Of a stretch of 64,000 nucleotides of DNA, positions 48,024-60,315 are shown piece by piece; positions within the stretch are counted from its first letter, which is position 1; each line of letters begins with the position of its first letter. This DNA comes from Penelope pileata (lineage: Eukaryota > Chordata > Aves > Galliformes > Cracidae), in NCBI GenBank assembly GCA_013396635.1, contig WBMW01000587.1, positions 124,001 through 188,000 on the forward strand, written 5' to 3'. The translations under genes were made by a program, and so were the position numbers. The notes below the pieces were generated by a model, which worked only from the letters and a program-made list of their open reading frames with translations, ran no database searches and was not told where the DNA came from.

Positions 48024-48037
48024 AAAAAAAAAAAAAA
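48024..48037 (+). repeat. poly(A) tract
   Basis: Fourteen A residues; no associated retrotransposon body recognised. Confidence 0.85.
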
Positions 48038-51000
48038 GTACTTAGAAGATGATGAAAGCAGTTTGATAGGTAGGAAAAAGGAGCCTGTGTTCACGCATAT
48101 ACTACTTCCTACCTCACATAAATCAAGTCTGTAATACTAAGAGTCTTGAAGTAATTCACGAATGTCATAATCTTACAAATGCATATATCAGCAGCTGCTT
48201 TTCCATAATTAATGGCAAATCACTAGATTTTGCCAGCAACAAAACATTTTGGATGATTCTGCTCAAATTTAAGAACAGAAAAGACTTTCTAAAAAAAGGC
48301 TTAAATAAAAAAACAAAGAAGGTAGCTGGTGGATAAACAGGTCAATTTTTCTCATTAAGGTACAGAAAAAAACAGCCTGCTGCATACAGCCTGCCCTTCT
48401 CACCTACTGCAGTGAAGGCAGAACAGTCTTATCAGGTAAGGTCATTCTGCATGGCAGCTCTGCAGTTTCTGTCTCACCCTTCATTAATCCACAGGGGTAA
48501 CCAGTAGGAATCCAAGAGCTCCTCATCACTTTAGTGCCAAGTAGCATCAAAACAGATTGTCAGGAGCCTCATTTCCTCCAACCTTACATGAATGAGTACA
48601 GAAAATAAAAATCCAACAGAATAAAACATAAGCAGTGGAAACTTTACTGAGGAGAGGGAAGGGCTGCTTTTTTGATTTTCTTTGTTTTTTATTCCAACTA
48701 TTGATAATATGCATCACACTTGTATTCTATCCAGGAGTAAATTGGAAAACCATGTAAAAATTCCTGCCTATTTTTGCTGCTTAAATACTTCCTTCACACA
48801 CTTACCATAAACAATTTTTTGCTCAGGATTCAATATAAATATTTCTCTGGCTACTGAAATAAATATCTCTTATTAAGGAAGGATGTGGCAAAATGTGGAC
48901 CATTTAGAAAATAATTGTCATAATACATTCTCACTTGCAGAGCTTCTGTCCCTGAAATGAACATACAGTTAGAGTTTAAATCAGACTTTTAGTACAAAAT
49001 GTGCCATAAAGGTCCATATTGCTTGTTTGATATATCATAGAAAATGATGAGTGCTCTTTATATTTCAATTTCATGTTAGGAAAGACATAATACTGTTGTA
49101 GTATTCCCTATTTTTGTACAGTGCCTCTGAAGAAATACAAACAAGATAATAAGAACATGTGTTTTTGGGAAAGCAAAAAAAATCCTGGCATCAGGAAGAG
49201 AAAATCACTAAAAGTATGCTGATAAATTCCCAAATCATTCCCTCCTTGTAGCAGTGCAGTGTTCTCAGTGTGTTTCTCCTATCCATGATGCTGATTTCAG
49301 TGGTCTGATGTTCCCTAGCGATATCAGATGAATAAAAGAGCAAGCAGTAAACTGTCAATTTATCACAACTCTACTAATGCAAACTTCATGTGGTGTTCTA
49401 CTCCTCTTTTCTTCCTTAATGTTTCTTATCAGTGTTTCAGAGTGGTTGTCAAAGCTGTTCAAAAATCTGTTACCCCCAAATGTTATTTAGCTTACTACAC
49501 ACCATGGGACTCCAATGGAGGCTGTATAAGCAAAAGACAATTTGGCATTCAGTCAAGATAATTCCTTCTGATTAAACAACGTAGTTCTACACAGCATAAG
49601 ATTTATGTGCGTTTTAACTTTTTGTTTTAGTAATGAATAATGCAAGCATTAAGTTAACTAATAAAATCCAGACCTCAAAGGTGACAAAAGCAATTACATA
49701 TCATGTATTTTTGAACAGAAATTGGGGGAAAAAAAAAACACCACAGAGTCAATAATACAAACATTGTAGGAAGGATGTTGCAGAAGGAAGAAACTGAATT
49801 AGAAAGGTGTTCACATTAAACAAAATAAAATTAATTGGCTGGAGAAAGTATGCTAACACTACTAACACAAGGCCAAAATTATTTATGAAAGTCTGACCTA
49901 GCTGATGCTTTCTCTTTGCACTGAAAATCTTCTGTGAATGTGTGAAAAAGAAAGAAAAATGAATAAAGATTAAAAAAAAAGGTTAGAAAAGAAAAAAATA
50001 TAAAAATATAGAAGTAAAACTCATTACAGGTAAAAATTATTACCTCAGTGATAGTACTGCTTTTCCTGCTTGAGTACCCATAAAGTATGTGACAAACAAA
50101 GATTTTATGATTTAACATTCATCCAGTGAGAAGCCAGAGATAAGATTCAAAATGGAGGATTAGACAAAAATTCTCTTAAAAAAAAAAATCTATATCACTG
50201 CAATTGTTTTGATAATACTACCATAAATTAAGATTGTAGAATGTCTTCTAAGAGCATACAGGTTTACTTGTGTTTTTGAAATTACTTCTCAATGCAAGAA
50301 ACAACACAGGCCTGTGTTTTCTCATTACATCAGACTGCCTGAATAGTGTAGGCAAAGAATAAAGGTTACCTTATCAATGTAAAATTGAACTGGACTGTAT
50401 AAAGCAATAGAGAGTTCCTTTTATATGTGTTTTTGTACACTGCGTTTAATTAGTTTACCTTGATTTGATGGGAGTTTCTGGACCTACTGTAATAGAAATA
50501 TAATAATAATAAAAAATCAGTGGTTGTTAACCCCACAGCAATTTATTGCTAATCAAACAGCTTTCCCTAAAAATTGATATTAGCTCAATGCCTTCATCTT
50601 GCCATCAGTGCATGATAATCATAACTTCCTTTATACTTTTTTTATTGTTCCTTTGTCCATTACTTCAGTTTGTCAGTGAGACAGTTATTTTATTTAATAG
50701 GGAAATCAATGGAAATTGTTTCAACTGATTTGAGAGTTAGGAGTCTGAGCCAGTATTCTTGCTTTGCTTGCATGATACAGTGCTACTTTTCATCATTTTC
50801 TTCAAAAGCTTGTTTTGCTAATTAGAAAATTTCCGTCAGTGATCTTTCATTTAAAGCCTGACACATAATCCCCCATTTTAAGAAAAGAAACGTGACCTTG
50901 ATGGTCTTAATGTGAATCTGATTTCACCAGCCTAAGTATCTTTTTAAAATATCAACATTCATGATTTTAAAAGAGTTTGAACAAAGATTAGCAGTGCCTG

Positions 51001-51153
51001 TAAAATTTACCCAAGCCAGATACATTTGTCTTCTCAAACTTCTTGAACCTAACTTTGCTAGAATTTGCATAGAGTGCCATACCACTAGCTTTAATAAAAG
51101 TAGTAGAAAAAATGAAACAAAGCAACAGGAAGGATTGCATCCCTAATGTGCTA

Positions 51154-51164
51154 CAAAAAAAAAA

Positions 51165-51195
<31 letters not shown>
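51154..51195 (+). repeat. poly(A) plus (GA)n compound microsatellite
   Basis: About twenty A residues followed by about eleven GA units. Purine-only on one strand, so capable of triplex-type structures. Immediately followed by the 17-bp tandem duplication. Confidence 0.92.
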
Positions 51196-51229
51196 AGCTT
51201 TTGTAATTATTTAGCTTTTGTAATTATTT
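51196..51229 (+). repeat. exact 17-bp tandem duplication
   Basis: Two identical units of agcttttgtaattattt. It directly abuts the GA microsatellite, suggesting local replication slippage. Confidence 0.93.
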
Positions 51230-51288
51230 AGCTAGTGGGTCTCTGAGGTATTGCAGATCTTCCTTTGTTGAGTACAGCAGGCACACCT

Positions 51289-51361
51289 CATACTCACATT
51301 ATCTAGATGTCACTTTCTTCCATTCTTCACATACTCACATTCCTCTAGATGTCACTTTATC
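51289..51361 (+). repeat. imperfect two-unit tandem repeat, period about 41
   Basis: catactcacatt followed by a ctagatgtcacttt core occurs at 51289 and again at 51330, with a small indel between the two blocks. Confidence 0.85.
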
Positions 51362-53640
51362 ATGATTTACAGAAATGAAAGATGAGATATACAGTCATGT
51401 GAATCTCTGTTCCTTTCAATCAGCACAACTCCATTGATCTCATTGTATTTAAACCTGATTGCATTTGATGCTCTGATTGTCAAGGGAATACTCCACAAAA
51501 ATTGTTTTGCCATTCTCTTCTCTTCTGCTCATGGTCTTTGTGATACTGTGTAGTCACAAATCCATGTGCATCTCAAAATGAGCAAAGACATAGCCAAAAT
51601 TTTGTTTTCCTCCACCTCTGAATTTTGGACAACACTTCAGTGAGGGGGTTTGTATGATTTTCCAAAAACACATATAGTCAATACTTTTTTAATTATCCTT
51701 GAGGAAAGCAGCTTTAACCTTCTTATCTTCTTTTCCTCTCCTTTTGATTATGTTCCCTCTTGGCATGGTCATATTTATTTTTCAGTAATATATACCTGCA
51801 AATTAGCTTCTCCAATATTTGTGCAAAAGATGTATACATTCAAGTTCTATAACTCAATTTAAAGTGTCAAGTATCTCATACCTTATCTAAATGAAGAAAA
51901 TTTCCAGTCCTTTAAAAGTACATGCAAACAACAAATGCTTACAGCAATGCCTTAGCAGAAACTAACAAATAAACAAACAAGCAACAACAAGAACAGAAGA
52001 AACAGCAACAGCAACAAAACTTTAGCTCTCTTTTATGATATCTTTCAACAAAACACTTTTAAGAGACTGTTCTGGAGCAGAAACCTTATGCTGCTGGCAT
52101 ATAATAATGAGACAAAGTGAAATGACGGTGGAAATGTGAACATCACAGCTTTAGAGCATTGTCTGGATGACAAGAACAAGAGAAACGCTTCAAAGTACTT
52201 TGGGGTGGACGCTATACTTTTTCTTTCCGTCTGTTATATTTCTGGTAGGGGTTCCCCCAGTAGTGGCATGACAAATGAGGATGAGGAACACTGTCAGATC
52301 AACTACCTGGGTCTTTGTCGCTGTCTCACTCCTCCTAAGAACAGAATAAACCCATTTTAACATAATACAGTGACACAAAACAGGTCTTTCATTATGAAAG
52401 AAGAAAAAATGGAGATGAAGCTGTGAGAGTAGAGCAACTTCAGTCTGATTCTTCTTTTTCTATTATCTTCCTACTTCCTATATTTTCATCTGACTCGGGG
52501 CAAACTAACACCACCTTGTGCTCTCTTAGATTTAAAGGTTATTAACAACTGCAACACTAACCTGCTCAGACCTTATTTTCATTAACTTAGATAGGATGAC
52601 AGGATTAGGCTAGCTGGAAGGGGCATGACGTGATTTAGTTCTCTTTGATGCTTCTGCCTTAGTAAATGTCAGAAGCAGGGAACAGAGTATTAATAATCAT
52701 TTGCAACCAATATGCTAAAGGCAGCTCTCCAAGAGAACATATTCTTTAAAATAAAGCTCCGAGGGTAGCAAGCCCCCACTTGTTTTTAACTCAACAAAAA
52801 ATAAATGCAAACAAGTCTATTCAAGACATATCTGACAAATGCAGGGTTAAATAAAAACACTAGTATCTATTTAGAAGCAGAGAAGCAGTTTGCTAGAGCA
52901 GTTATTTCATGTTAATCACTTTATATTTACTGCAGCTTGAGAAAGACACATTTGTTATGCAGACAGTGTTCATTGTCGTAGCTTGATCATTAATGCACTG
53001 CTGCCAGCAACAAAATGAATTAGCTCTCTGAATGCTAAACTGGGAAACCAACATTGAATCAGAGTGGCACAATGACACTTACTGGATTAAAATATACTAC
53101 CCAGATATGAGAGGGTGTATTTGTGGCCCCTGCTAACTACCATCTATTTTTAAGGTCAGTATTAGTAGAAAACCTCTCTGGAATGGTTGAAAATTGTAGG
53201 ACAAACAATAGTGATCATTTATGTTCCCAAGGGATTTTATAGCCTTTCTGGAATACAAATCTCTCATGGATTATTTCCCATGCTTGACTACGGTCATTTT
53301 TTCCCCATCAACAATTTATCATTTATGCCTTTACATGCATGGTTTGAATTTCTGCAATTCCTAGCATACTGTAGATCCATAGCAGCACTGTGAAAGTACA
53401 TGAGCACAAAACACAGAGGAATCAAAGCCTTACTGTGTCTGTGAAGAGATGTCACAGGCATGTGCAAAAGCAGAGAAAAAAGCAAATGCCACCTGTCACT
53501 CTAAATGTTTTTATACTGCTTTTGATGTCTCAGTGTCCCAAGAATAACAACACTAATCTCAGAGTGCTAGGTTGTTACTATTAGATACAACTTGCTCTGC
53601 ACAGGCCAGTAAACTAGAAAGGGGATTGAAATGTGTTTAA

Positions 53641-53680
53641 AAGAAAAAAAAAAAAAAGAAGAAAAAAAAAAGGAGGGAAG
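53641..53680 (+). repeat. A-rich purine tract
   Basis: Forty bases containing only A and G, mostly A. Low complexity. Confidence 0.85.
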
Positions 53681-54268
53681 TACCTCAATCAGCAAAGTCA
53701 TTCTAAATCCGTTGACTTACACTGTGTCCATATTTATTTTGATGGGAGTTCAGGGTTTGCCCTGTAACTAGATGTGTTCAGAGCAGAAGGCAGCAGCTTC
53801 CTCGGCATATCCTAAGATCTCTGGTCTTGGTCCCTTGAGATCTTGAGATACTGCAAGCATGATACTATCAGAAGTTCAAAAGGGAGAAGAGAGCTCAAAG
53901 GCAATAGGAATCAATACAAAACCAGTAGTATAATTGGAGCTAGTATCATGCATAAAGTGATAATAAATTTAAGTTTAAAGATCAAAATCCTGAGTTTAGT
54001 TGTACAGAAGAAATCCAAATTCTAGCTGAATTATTTGCATTCTCCTAGAAAGGATAATGAATAAATCTGCCCAGTTTTCCCAACTCGTATTGGATTCATA
54101 TTACATTCTCTACTTGTTCTTTACATTCCAAGAAGAAAAAGAAGTGCTTTGACATTTATATTGCCAAACTAAACACATCAGAAAATGCATCATAACCCAA
54201 ACATCTGATACAGAGAAATGCTAAAAGCCTACTGCATAGCTGGTGCTGATGGCTGATTATTTCTGCTA

Positions 54269-54289
54269 TTTGTGTTTGTGTTTGTGTGT
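54269..54289 (+). repeat. (TTTGTG)n patch
   Basis: About three TTTGTG units followed by TGTTTT. Confidence 0.8.
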
Positions 54290-54820
54290 TTTATAGCTAA
54301 TATTTTATAACTTAAATGTTAGCTGACTCTCTTGCTCTGTTTGTTTGTATGTTCTCTTTGAGAAATTCAGTCCTTCAGGTTCAGAAAGGAACATGAATGA
54401 GATTAATCAATGAGAATGAAAACAAGCTGTGGGAAAGAGGAATTACCATTATGCAGTTTTTGACCTCAGGACAATCTAAAAATAATAGTAGTGTTCATTT
54501 ATTATAAATCACAATTAAATGCTTGCACTGTTTTATAAAATTATTTAATCTATATATACCATAAATACTGAAGTTGTTTGAATGGTCTTCTTCTATACTT
54601 TTGTCCATTAGGTGCAAAATGTGTGCTGAAATTTTCTAAAAGGTGAAAGCACCTTGTTTCAGTGCTATAGCTCTATGACAATTTACAGATGGTAAAAGGA
54701 AAATTTCTTGATCATCTTTTTACAGAAAATATATCTGAAGTCATATCCCATTCTTGGGAAATCAGGCAGTTTTCTCAAAGTATTTAAAGCATAGCATGTT
54801 AATCGACATGACACAGTGCT

Positions 54821-54880
54821 AATGATTAAAAAATATTTTTTGATTTTTTAATTTTTTTTTAATGATTAAAAAATATTTTT
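54821..54880 (+). repeat. 20-bp direct repeat around poly(T)
   Basis: aatgattaaaaaatattttt occurs exactly at 54821-54840 and again at 54861-54880, separated by a T-rich 20-bp spacer. Probably a slippage duplication. Confidence 0.9.
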
Positions 54881-55308
54881 TTTTCCATTGCATATTTAAA
54901 TTTTCATTCCAAAGTGCTAGTGATGATTTCCCCCCGCCCCCCCTTTTTTTTAAGGTTTTGAAATCTATTGAACCATGTTATCATTTGTCTTGTAGGTCTC
55001 TTGAAATCCACAGGCATAGAAGTCATGATGGTTATCAACACTTCTCAAAAAAATACTGCTTCATATACAATTATGTTACATTGACATACCACTGGCTTGA
55101 AAGGGAAAAGTACTGACAATATTCCTTATTTGTACCTCAAATTAGAAATTAAATATTGCACTGTCTATAAGTGCACAAAAGATATTTTCTGGGAAAAAAA
55201 AAAAAGAGAAAAAAAAGGAAAGAAAGAAAATTCTGGAGGCTATATCAATTGATTTTTTTCCAGAAACCATCCCTCTACAGTATGGAACAGGTTTGCTTAC
55301 CTTGAGGC

Positions 55309-55343
55309 AAATAAATGAATAAATAAATAAATAAATAAATAAA
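55309..55343 (+). repeat. (TAAA)n microsatellite
   Basis: About eight AAAT/TAAA units with one interruption (aatgaat). Confidence 0.92.
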
Positions 55344-55787
55344 GATCTTAACAGACTCAAAAACGTGAAATTACAGAAAATAAGTATAAAATCTACTAAG
55401 CCCCTATCATTACAATAATGTTTCCTTACAAATCTTGTCTTACACAATAGTGGAACTTTCACTGATGCTCCTCAGATATTCTTTTAGGTTGTACTCTCTA
55501 ATCTCAAAAATAAGACTCAAAAATTATTTGCAAATCACAGGTTTTTGACCTAAAAGCTATCATTTTTGGAGTTTTATAAATCAATTCTTCTGCTTTTAAT
55601 GTTTCCAAAGCGCTATTTGGAAAACAAAAACAAGCAAACAAATGAAAACAAACAGAAATACAAGTTCCTCCTGATTTTCCTTGGTAAAAATAAAAATTCA
55701 GTAGTGTACATTGGCAGTTATTGGATTTTATCAATTTTTTTCCCATTTTCATCCTCCATTATTTATTCTTGTCTTTTGTTTCACAGG

Positions 55788-56026
55788 GATGTGAATTGTA
55801 CGTCTCTACTCTGCCCTCTTGAAGCCCCATCTGGAGTGTTGCATCCAGGTTTGGGGACCTCAGCACAAGAAAGATGTGGAGCTGTTGGAGCAGGTCCAGA
55901 GGAGGGCCACAAAGATCACCAGAGGGCAGGAGCAGGTCTTCTGTGAAGAGAACCTGAGGGAGCTGGGCTCATTCAGCCTGGAGAAGAGAAGGCTGCGGGG
56001 ATACCTTATTGCAGCCTTCTCCAGTC
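55788..56026 (+). mobile_element. CR1 LINE fragment lacking its 3' end
   Basis: Plus-strand CR1 of about 240 bp with well preserved coding text. The frame 55819-56082 reads MKPHLECCIQVWGPQHKKDV, then LLEQVQRRATKITRG, then LRELGSFSLEKRRLRGYLIA; the preceding LYSALL-type block is also present in another frame. CR1 similarity stops abruptly near 56026, before the rest of ORF2 and the 3' UTR. CR1 copies are normally 5' truncated and keep their 3' end, so the loss here must come from a later deletion or rearrangement. Confidence 0.9.
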
Positions 56027-56955
56027 ATCTCAGCAGTTACTATGGAGGCAGCTGGTGTGCAGACCATCTCTGGTGGCACTGATTGATGGTGTGTGAGAAA
56101 CTGAACGGAACCCTTGATGTAGCTTGAAGTAGATGTTTACTCTTTAGGCATGAAGACACATAATGCTGTTTCAAATGCCTTTGAATAACCTATTTAGCCT
56201 TCAGCTACTACTCAGAACAACACAAAATTCCTCTGTCTTGCCCATCAGACTTCTGTGAATGTTTCAGACATCTCTGGAATGCCTCAAATGGTATAATGGC
56301 ATCCCTATAACTATGTGTGCTGAATTTCACAATTAATGAATTTCATGAAATGAGGAAGACAGTCTAGTTGAGATGAGAGAATTGAAATCTAGAGCCTACA
56401 CCCTCAGTTAGTATCTAATCACTGAACTTTTTTTTCTATTCATTTAGTTCACTTATGCAAAATTTCTATATTACTGCTTCTATGAGTAAAATAGTCACTT
56501 AATAATCTTTGGAGTCTTTGAATAAAGAATCTACAACTGAATAATTTTCTAGCTCTTGACTTTTTTCTGTTGCAATATCACTTTGTGCTGCAGCATTTTT
56601 AGCTAGAGAAAATAAAGGACAAACAAGATGGATCTGTGCTTTATACATTCCTTTTTACTAACTTTAATCAATCAGCAGTTCCTTCATTGAATCTTGAGTT
56701 TAAATGCAGAGCTAAATTGTATTGTTTATACAATCTATTTGGGAATAGTTCTAAAATAAGTGCACCAACATGAAAATTACATGACAGTGAATGAAAAGAT
56801 TTTGTATATTTTGGCTTTTTATATTCTAAAGAATAAAATAGCTAATACTTCAGAGAATTACACAAAGGAATCGGAAAGGTATACGATAATAATCATAGGT
56901 GTAGTAGAAGAAATGAACATGAGCTGGAAAAAGGAATAAATAAGTGAGTTACAGT
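56027..56955. other. intergenic, nothing recognised
   Basis: About 930 bp of AT-rich sequence. The first ~70 bp after the CR1 break are less AT-rich but unrecognised. Confidence 0.5.
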
Positions 56956-57098
56956 AATCACAGAATCACAGAATTTTTTGGGTTGGAAGGGACCTTAAAG
57001 ATCTTGTTCCATCTAGTTTGAAGCCCCCTGCATGAGCAGAGTCACCTTTCACTACACCAGCTTTCTCAAAGCACCATCCAATCTGGCCTTGAATGTAC
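56956..57098 (-). mobile_element. CR1 LINE 3' end fragment
   Basis: Minus-strand CR1 of about 140 bp. The plus strand begins aatcacagaatcacagaatt, then ttgggttggaagggacctta. The terminal unit here is cacagaat rather than catagaat, marking a subfamily different from the 10.3- and 15.2-kb copies. Confidence 0.92.
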
Positions 57099-57484
57099 TG
57101 TGGAGATTTAATTTAAGGCTACAGATGCACAGGTCAGGAAGGTCAGAAAGACTGACCAATAAAATCCCTGTTCAGAGAGAGGCAGCGAGTGGATTTTTCC
57201 AGATAATAAATTAAAAAGCTACTTACGAATTTCTAAATTATTTATAGTCAAAATTATTAGCTTCTTTTTGATGAAAATGATAATAGTAAAAGCAATAGTC
57301 TTGAAGAAGGTGAAATCATAGCACAAAGAAATTATTTCAGTCCTTGGGTCCCTATGTAGATCAGCCAGTTATACATTACTTCTCTTACTTAGCTATCAGA
57401 TAAATCTTCCATGGTTTTCAACAGTGTAAGTAAAATTCATACAACATATTCAGAAGATTTTTCACTTCAGATGCAATACTTTAA
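57099..57484. other. spacer between two CR1 copies
   Basis: About 390 bp, AT-rich, nothing recognised. Confidence 0.5.
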
Positions 57485-58010
57485 ATTCACAGAATCACAG
57501 AATTGCAGGAGTTGGAAGGGACCTCAAGAGATCATTGAGTCCACGCTACCAAAGCAGGTTCCCTCCAGCAGGCTGCACAGGTAGGCATCCAGACAAGTCT
57601 CTCCAGATGGAACATCTCCAGAGAAGGAGATTCTACAACCTCCCTGGATATCCTGTTCCAGTGCTCTGTCACCCTCGCTGTGAAGAAGTTCTTATATACG
57701 TTTTTGCAGAACTTTCTATGTTTCAGTTTGTGGCCGTGTCCCCTTGTCCTATCACTGCACACCACTGAAAAGAGCCTGGACCTATTCCTTTGCCTCCCAC
57801 GCTTCAGATATTTACAAACACTGATCAGATCCCCTCTCAGTCTTCTCTTCTTCAGGCTGAAGAGACCCGGTTCACTCAGCCTTTCCTCTCAAGAGAAATG
57901 CTCCAGGCCCTTTACCATCTTTGATGCCCTCTGCTGGGCAACAAAGGAGATCTAGGAGATCCCTGTTTTTTTTTTGTACTGCAGAGACCAGATACAGACA
58001 CAGTATTCTA
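57485..58010 (-). mobile_element. CR1 LINE 3' end, relatively preserved
   Basis: Minus-strand CR1 of about 525 bp with a cacagaat-type terminus at 57485. The frame 57765-57532 includes VYKNFFTARVTEHWNRISRE and VVESPSLEMF, the ORF2 C-terminal block. Further in, antisense text (cttcagatatttacaaacac, then gatcagatcccctctcagtc) covers the block encoding the LRELGLFSLEKRRLRGD region. The short copy at 63076-63141 is the same subfamily. Confidence 0.94.
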
Positions 58011-60109
58011 TTGATTTCAATGCATTTTTGTATGTCCACTCATAAAATAGAAGGCTCATTTCACATGAGATTTTTCTACTTTTAAATTTGAATTTATAGT
58101 TTGAATTTGAACTAATAATTTTGATGAATAAAATATATAAAATTAAAATGGAAACACTGGCACATAAAAAAGAAATAAAAATATTGTCTATCAAAGTGAA
58201 AGACTAATGTTCTGAAAAAAATACGTTATTTTCAAACAGATTTTTTCTTATAGATACTTCTAAACTTCTCCTTTAATACCTTAATCATACTTATCCCTTC
58301 TATTTTGATACTACGTGGCTTGATAGGGATTTTTTCTTGAAAATAGTTACTGCTAATTTTAACATATTACGTTTCTATTTGTTTCATTCAGAGTATGATA
58401 AATATCTTAAAAAACAGGAGGAAATGTCTCTATGAATATCATTTTTGCAAGCGCTTTATCATAGCCTGATGAGCAGGATTGTAATACAAAACATTCAGTG
58501 GGCACCATTCTTACTTAAATCAAATGTCACACTGGCAAAGCCTCATTTCTATTAGATGAGGGAAATAAATTCATAAACATTGGTTCCAAATACAAATTTT
58601 AGACAAGTTGAATTAGTTGACCATTAGAAAAAATATTTATTTACTACAAATATGACTTTTCTACAGAGAAAAATCTGTCTATGCTAACATTACCTGTGGT
58701 CCAAAAAAGTGACAAGACATATGAAGATCCTTAACTTCAAAGACTCACTTTACACTTCAAGAGGACTTTTCTGTAAAGCATTTGTCTCTCAAATATCAAC
58801 TGAAAGAGGCCATTAACATTTCCGGCAGCATTTGAGGTTGCTGTTTGATGAATTTTTTTGGGCAGAGAACAACGAAATATCAAGAGATGCTTAAATTGAA
58901 TAATATGTTATATCTTGGTGTTTTCTGGTCTTCTGTGTTCAGTTGTTTTTATGTAGTATGTCTCTTTACTATAGAGCAAGTAGAACTAGTATGAAATATT
59001 TATTGGTTATCTAAAAGTCACTTTAAAGTGGTAAGTAATCAATCTGTAGTGTTTGGTATATAATTCTTAAAAACTAGTAATTCAAAATGATTATTTTAGG
59101 ACCGATAATAATCCCATGGATGCATCATATAGAAGAAATTGTCTGGTGAACAACACCACACATGTTCCCAGACATCCTTTATTATTTTCCCCACATCCTT
59201 TAAGGCTACAAAGGCATAGAAGTCATCAGTACTAATTTTGCACTGCATATCTTTGGTTTACTTTTTTGTATTCTGCCATCTGACTACAGTGATTTACAAA
59301 CAAAAAATAAAAATAGAAGAGTATAAAGAGAGCCATGGCTAGTGCACTATTTGGGAAGATAACATTTACATTTTAAAAGTAAAATTGAATAGGTACAATG
59401 CCAGAACTGAAGGCCTAAGTTTAAAAGCATTATAATTACTTAGAATTCTATTTTCCATCTAGGTGACAGCAAGACTCAGTCCTCTGAGGTAGTTCAGGGA
59501 AAGTAACCGAATCAAGGTACAAACCCTGAAGAACGGTTTTCAGGTAGAGAGGTTCACATGAAGATAATATCATAATGTTCCTTATGCACATTTATAAGTA
59601 CACCTGCTCGCATTTGTTTTTCTGCTTCAACTACTTTTTCTGTTGTGAGCTTCATTGAGAAAATATACTGTAAAGCCATCTAGGTGATGTCCATGACCTA
59701 TATCACCAGGCTCCAGAGTGAAATTTCCTATGGGTAACTGAGTAGTTCAGGTAAATGCTTTTTGAAAACTAACAAAACACAACTGAAATCAGTTATTTAT
59801 AAGAATACTAAGAGTTCAGGGATCCATCAAGCCAGAAATGAAGAAAGCAATTTATGTACAATTCACCTATGTGAGGTGAAATTATCATCTTTAACTAGAA
59901 GGAATGATATGCAAATGAGTAATATCATCAAGCAGGTATGTCTAAAAAATGTGTTTGACACAAGGCACAAAGATATCATTGTGTCTGTAAGTATACATAC
60001 AGTCTAGAGAGCTTACCTTTTCCCAGTACGACTGGGCATGAACAGAAAATGAAGTTGGGCTGCGATTTTAACTTGCCTCTCAAAGATATTCACCACATGC
60101 TGATGGAGA
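58011..60109. other. intergenic, no gene recognised
   Basis: About 2.1 kb, strongly AT-rich, no transposon or coding signal found. Confidence 0.5.
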
Positions 60110-60315
60110 TTGCAGGAAGTGACTGAAGGCTGGAGAAAAGCATTTGCTGCACCCACTTCCAAAAAGAGCCAAAGATCAACTCGTGAAAATGAAGACCTCA
60201 CTCAGTCCCTGGGAAATTCATGGAACGACTCCTGGAGTTCATCTATGACATGTGGAGTAGTCATCACGGATTTATTGAAGGTGGACCATTCTGACCAACT
60301 TCTGGCTCTAATTTG
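60110..60315 (+). mobile_element. CR1 LINE internal RT fragment
   Basis: Plus-strand CR1 of about 200 bp from the region just upstream of the RT catalytic blocks. In the frame that reads SVPGKFMERLLEFIYDMWSS followed by HHGFIEG it parallels the CR1 block SVPGK-MER, then QHGF-KG. It has neither a 5' nor a 3' CR1 end, so it is an orphan internal piece. Confidence 0.75.

Larger units (their letters stand above)
47601..55787. other. 8-kb transposon-poor intergenic stretch
   Basis: The longest part of the window without a recognised transposon. It holds simple repeats (poly(A) at 48024-48037, poly(A)/GA at 51154-51195, purine-rich 53641-53680, TTTGTG at 54269-54289, TAAA at 55309-55343) and small tandem duplications at 51196-51229 and 51289-51361. 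Frames such as 52136-52360 and 55462-55142 show no family signature. The paucity of transposons, with complex-looking sequence at 52860-53060, would fit conserved non-coding DNA, but this cannot be shown from one sequence. Confidence 0.45.

Noticed and set aside
52136..52360. 74-codon frame with cysteines near its end
   Set aside because: No recognised family or flanking splice signals I trust. Kept only as part of the transposon-poor stretch.
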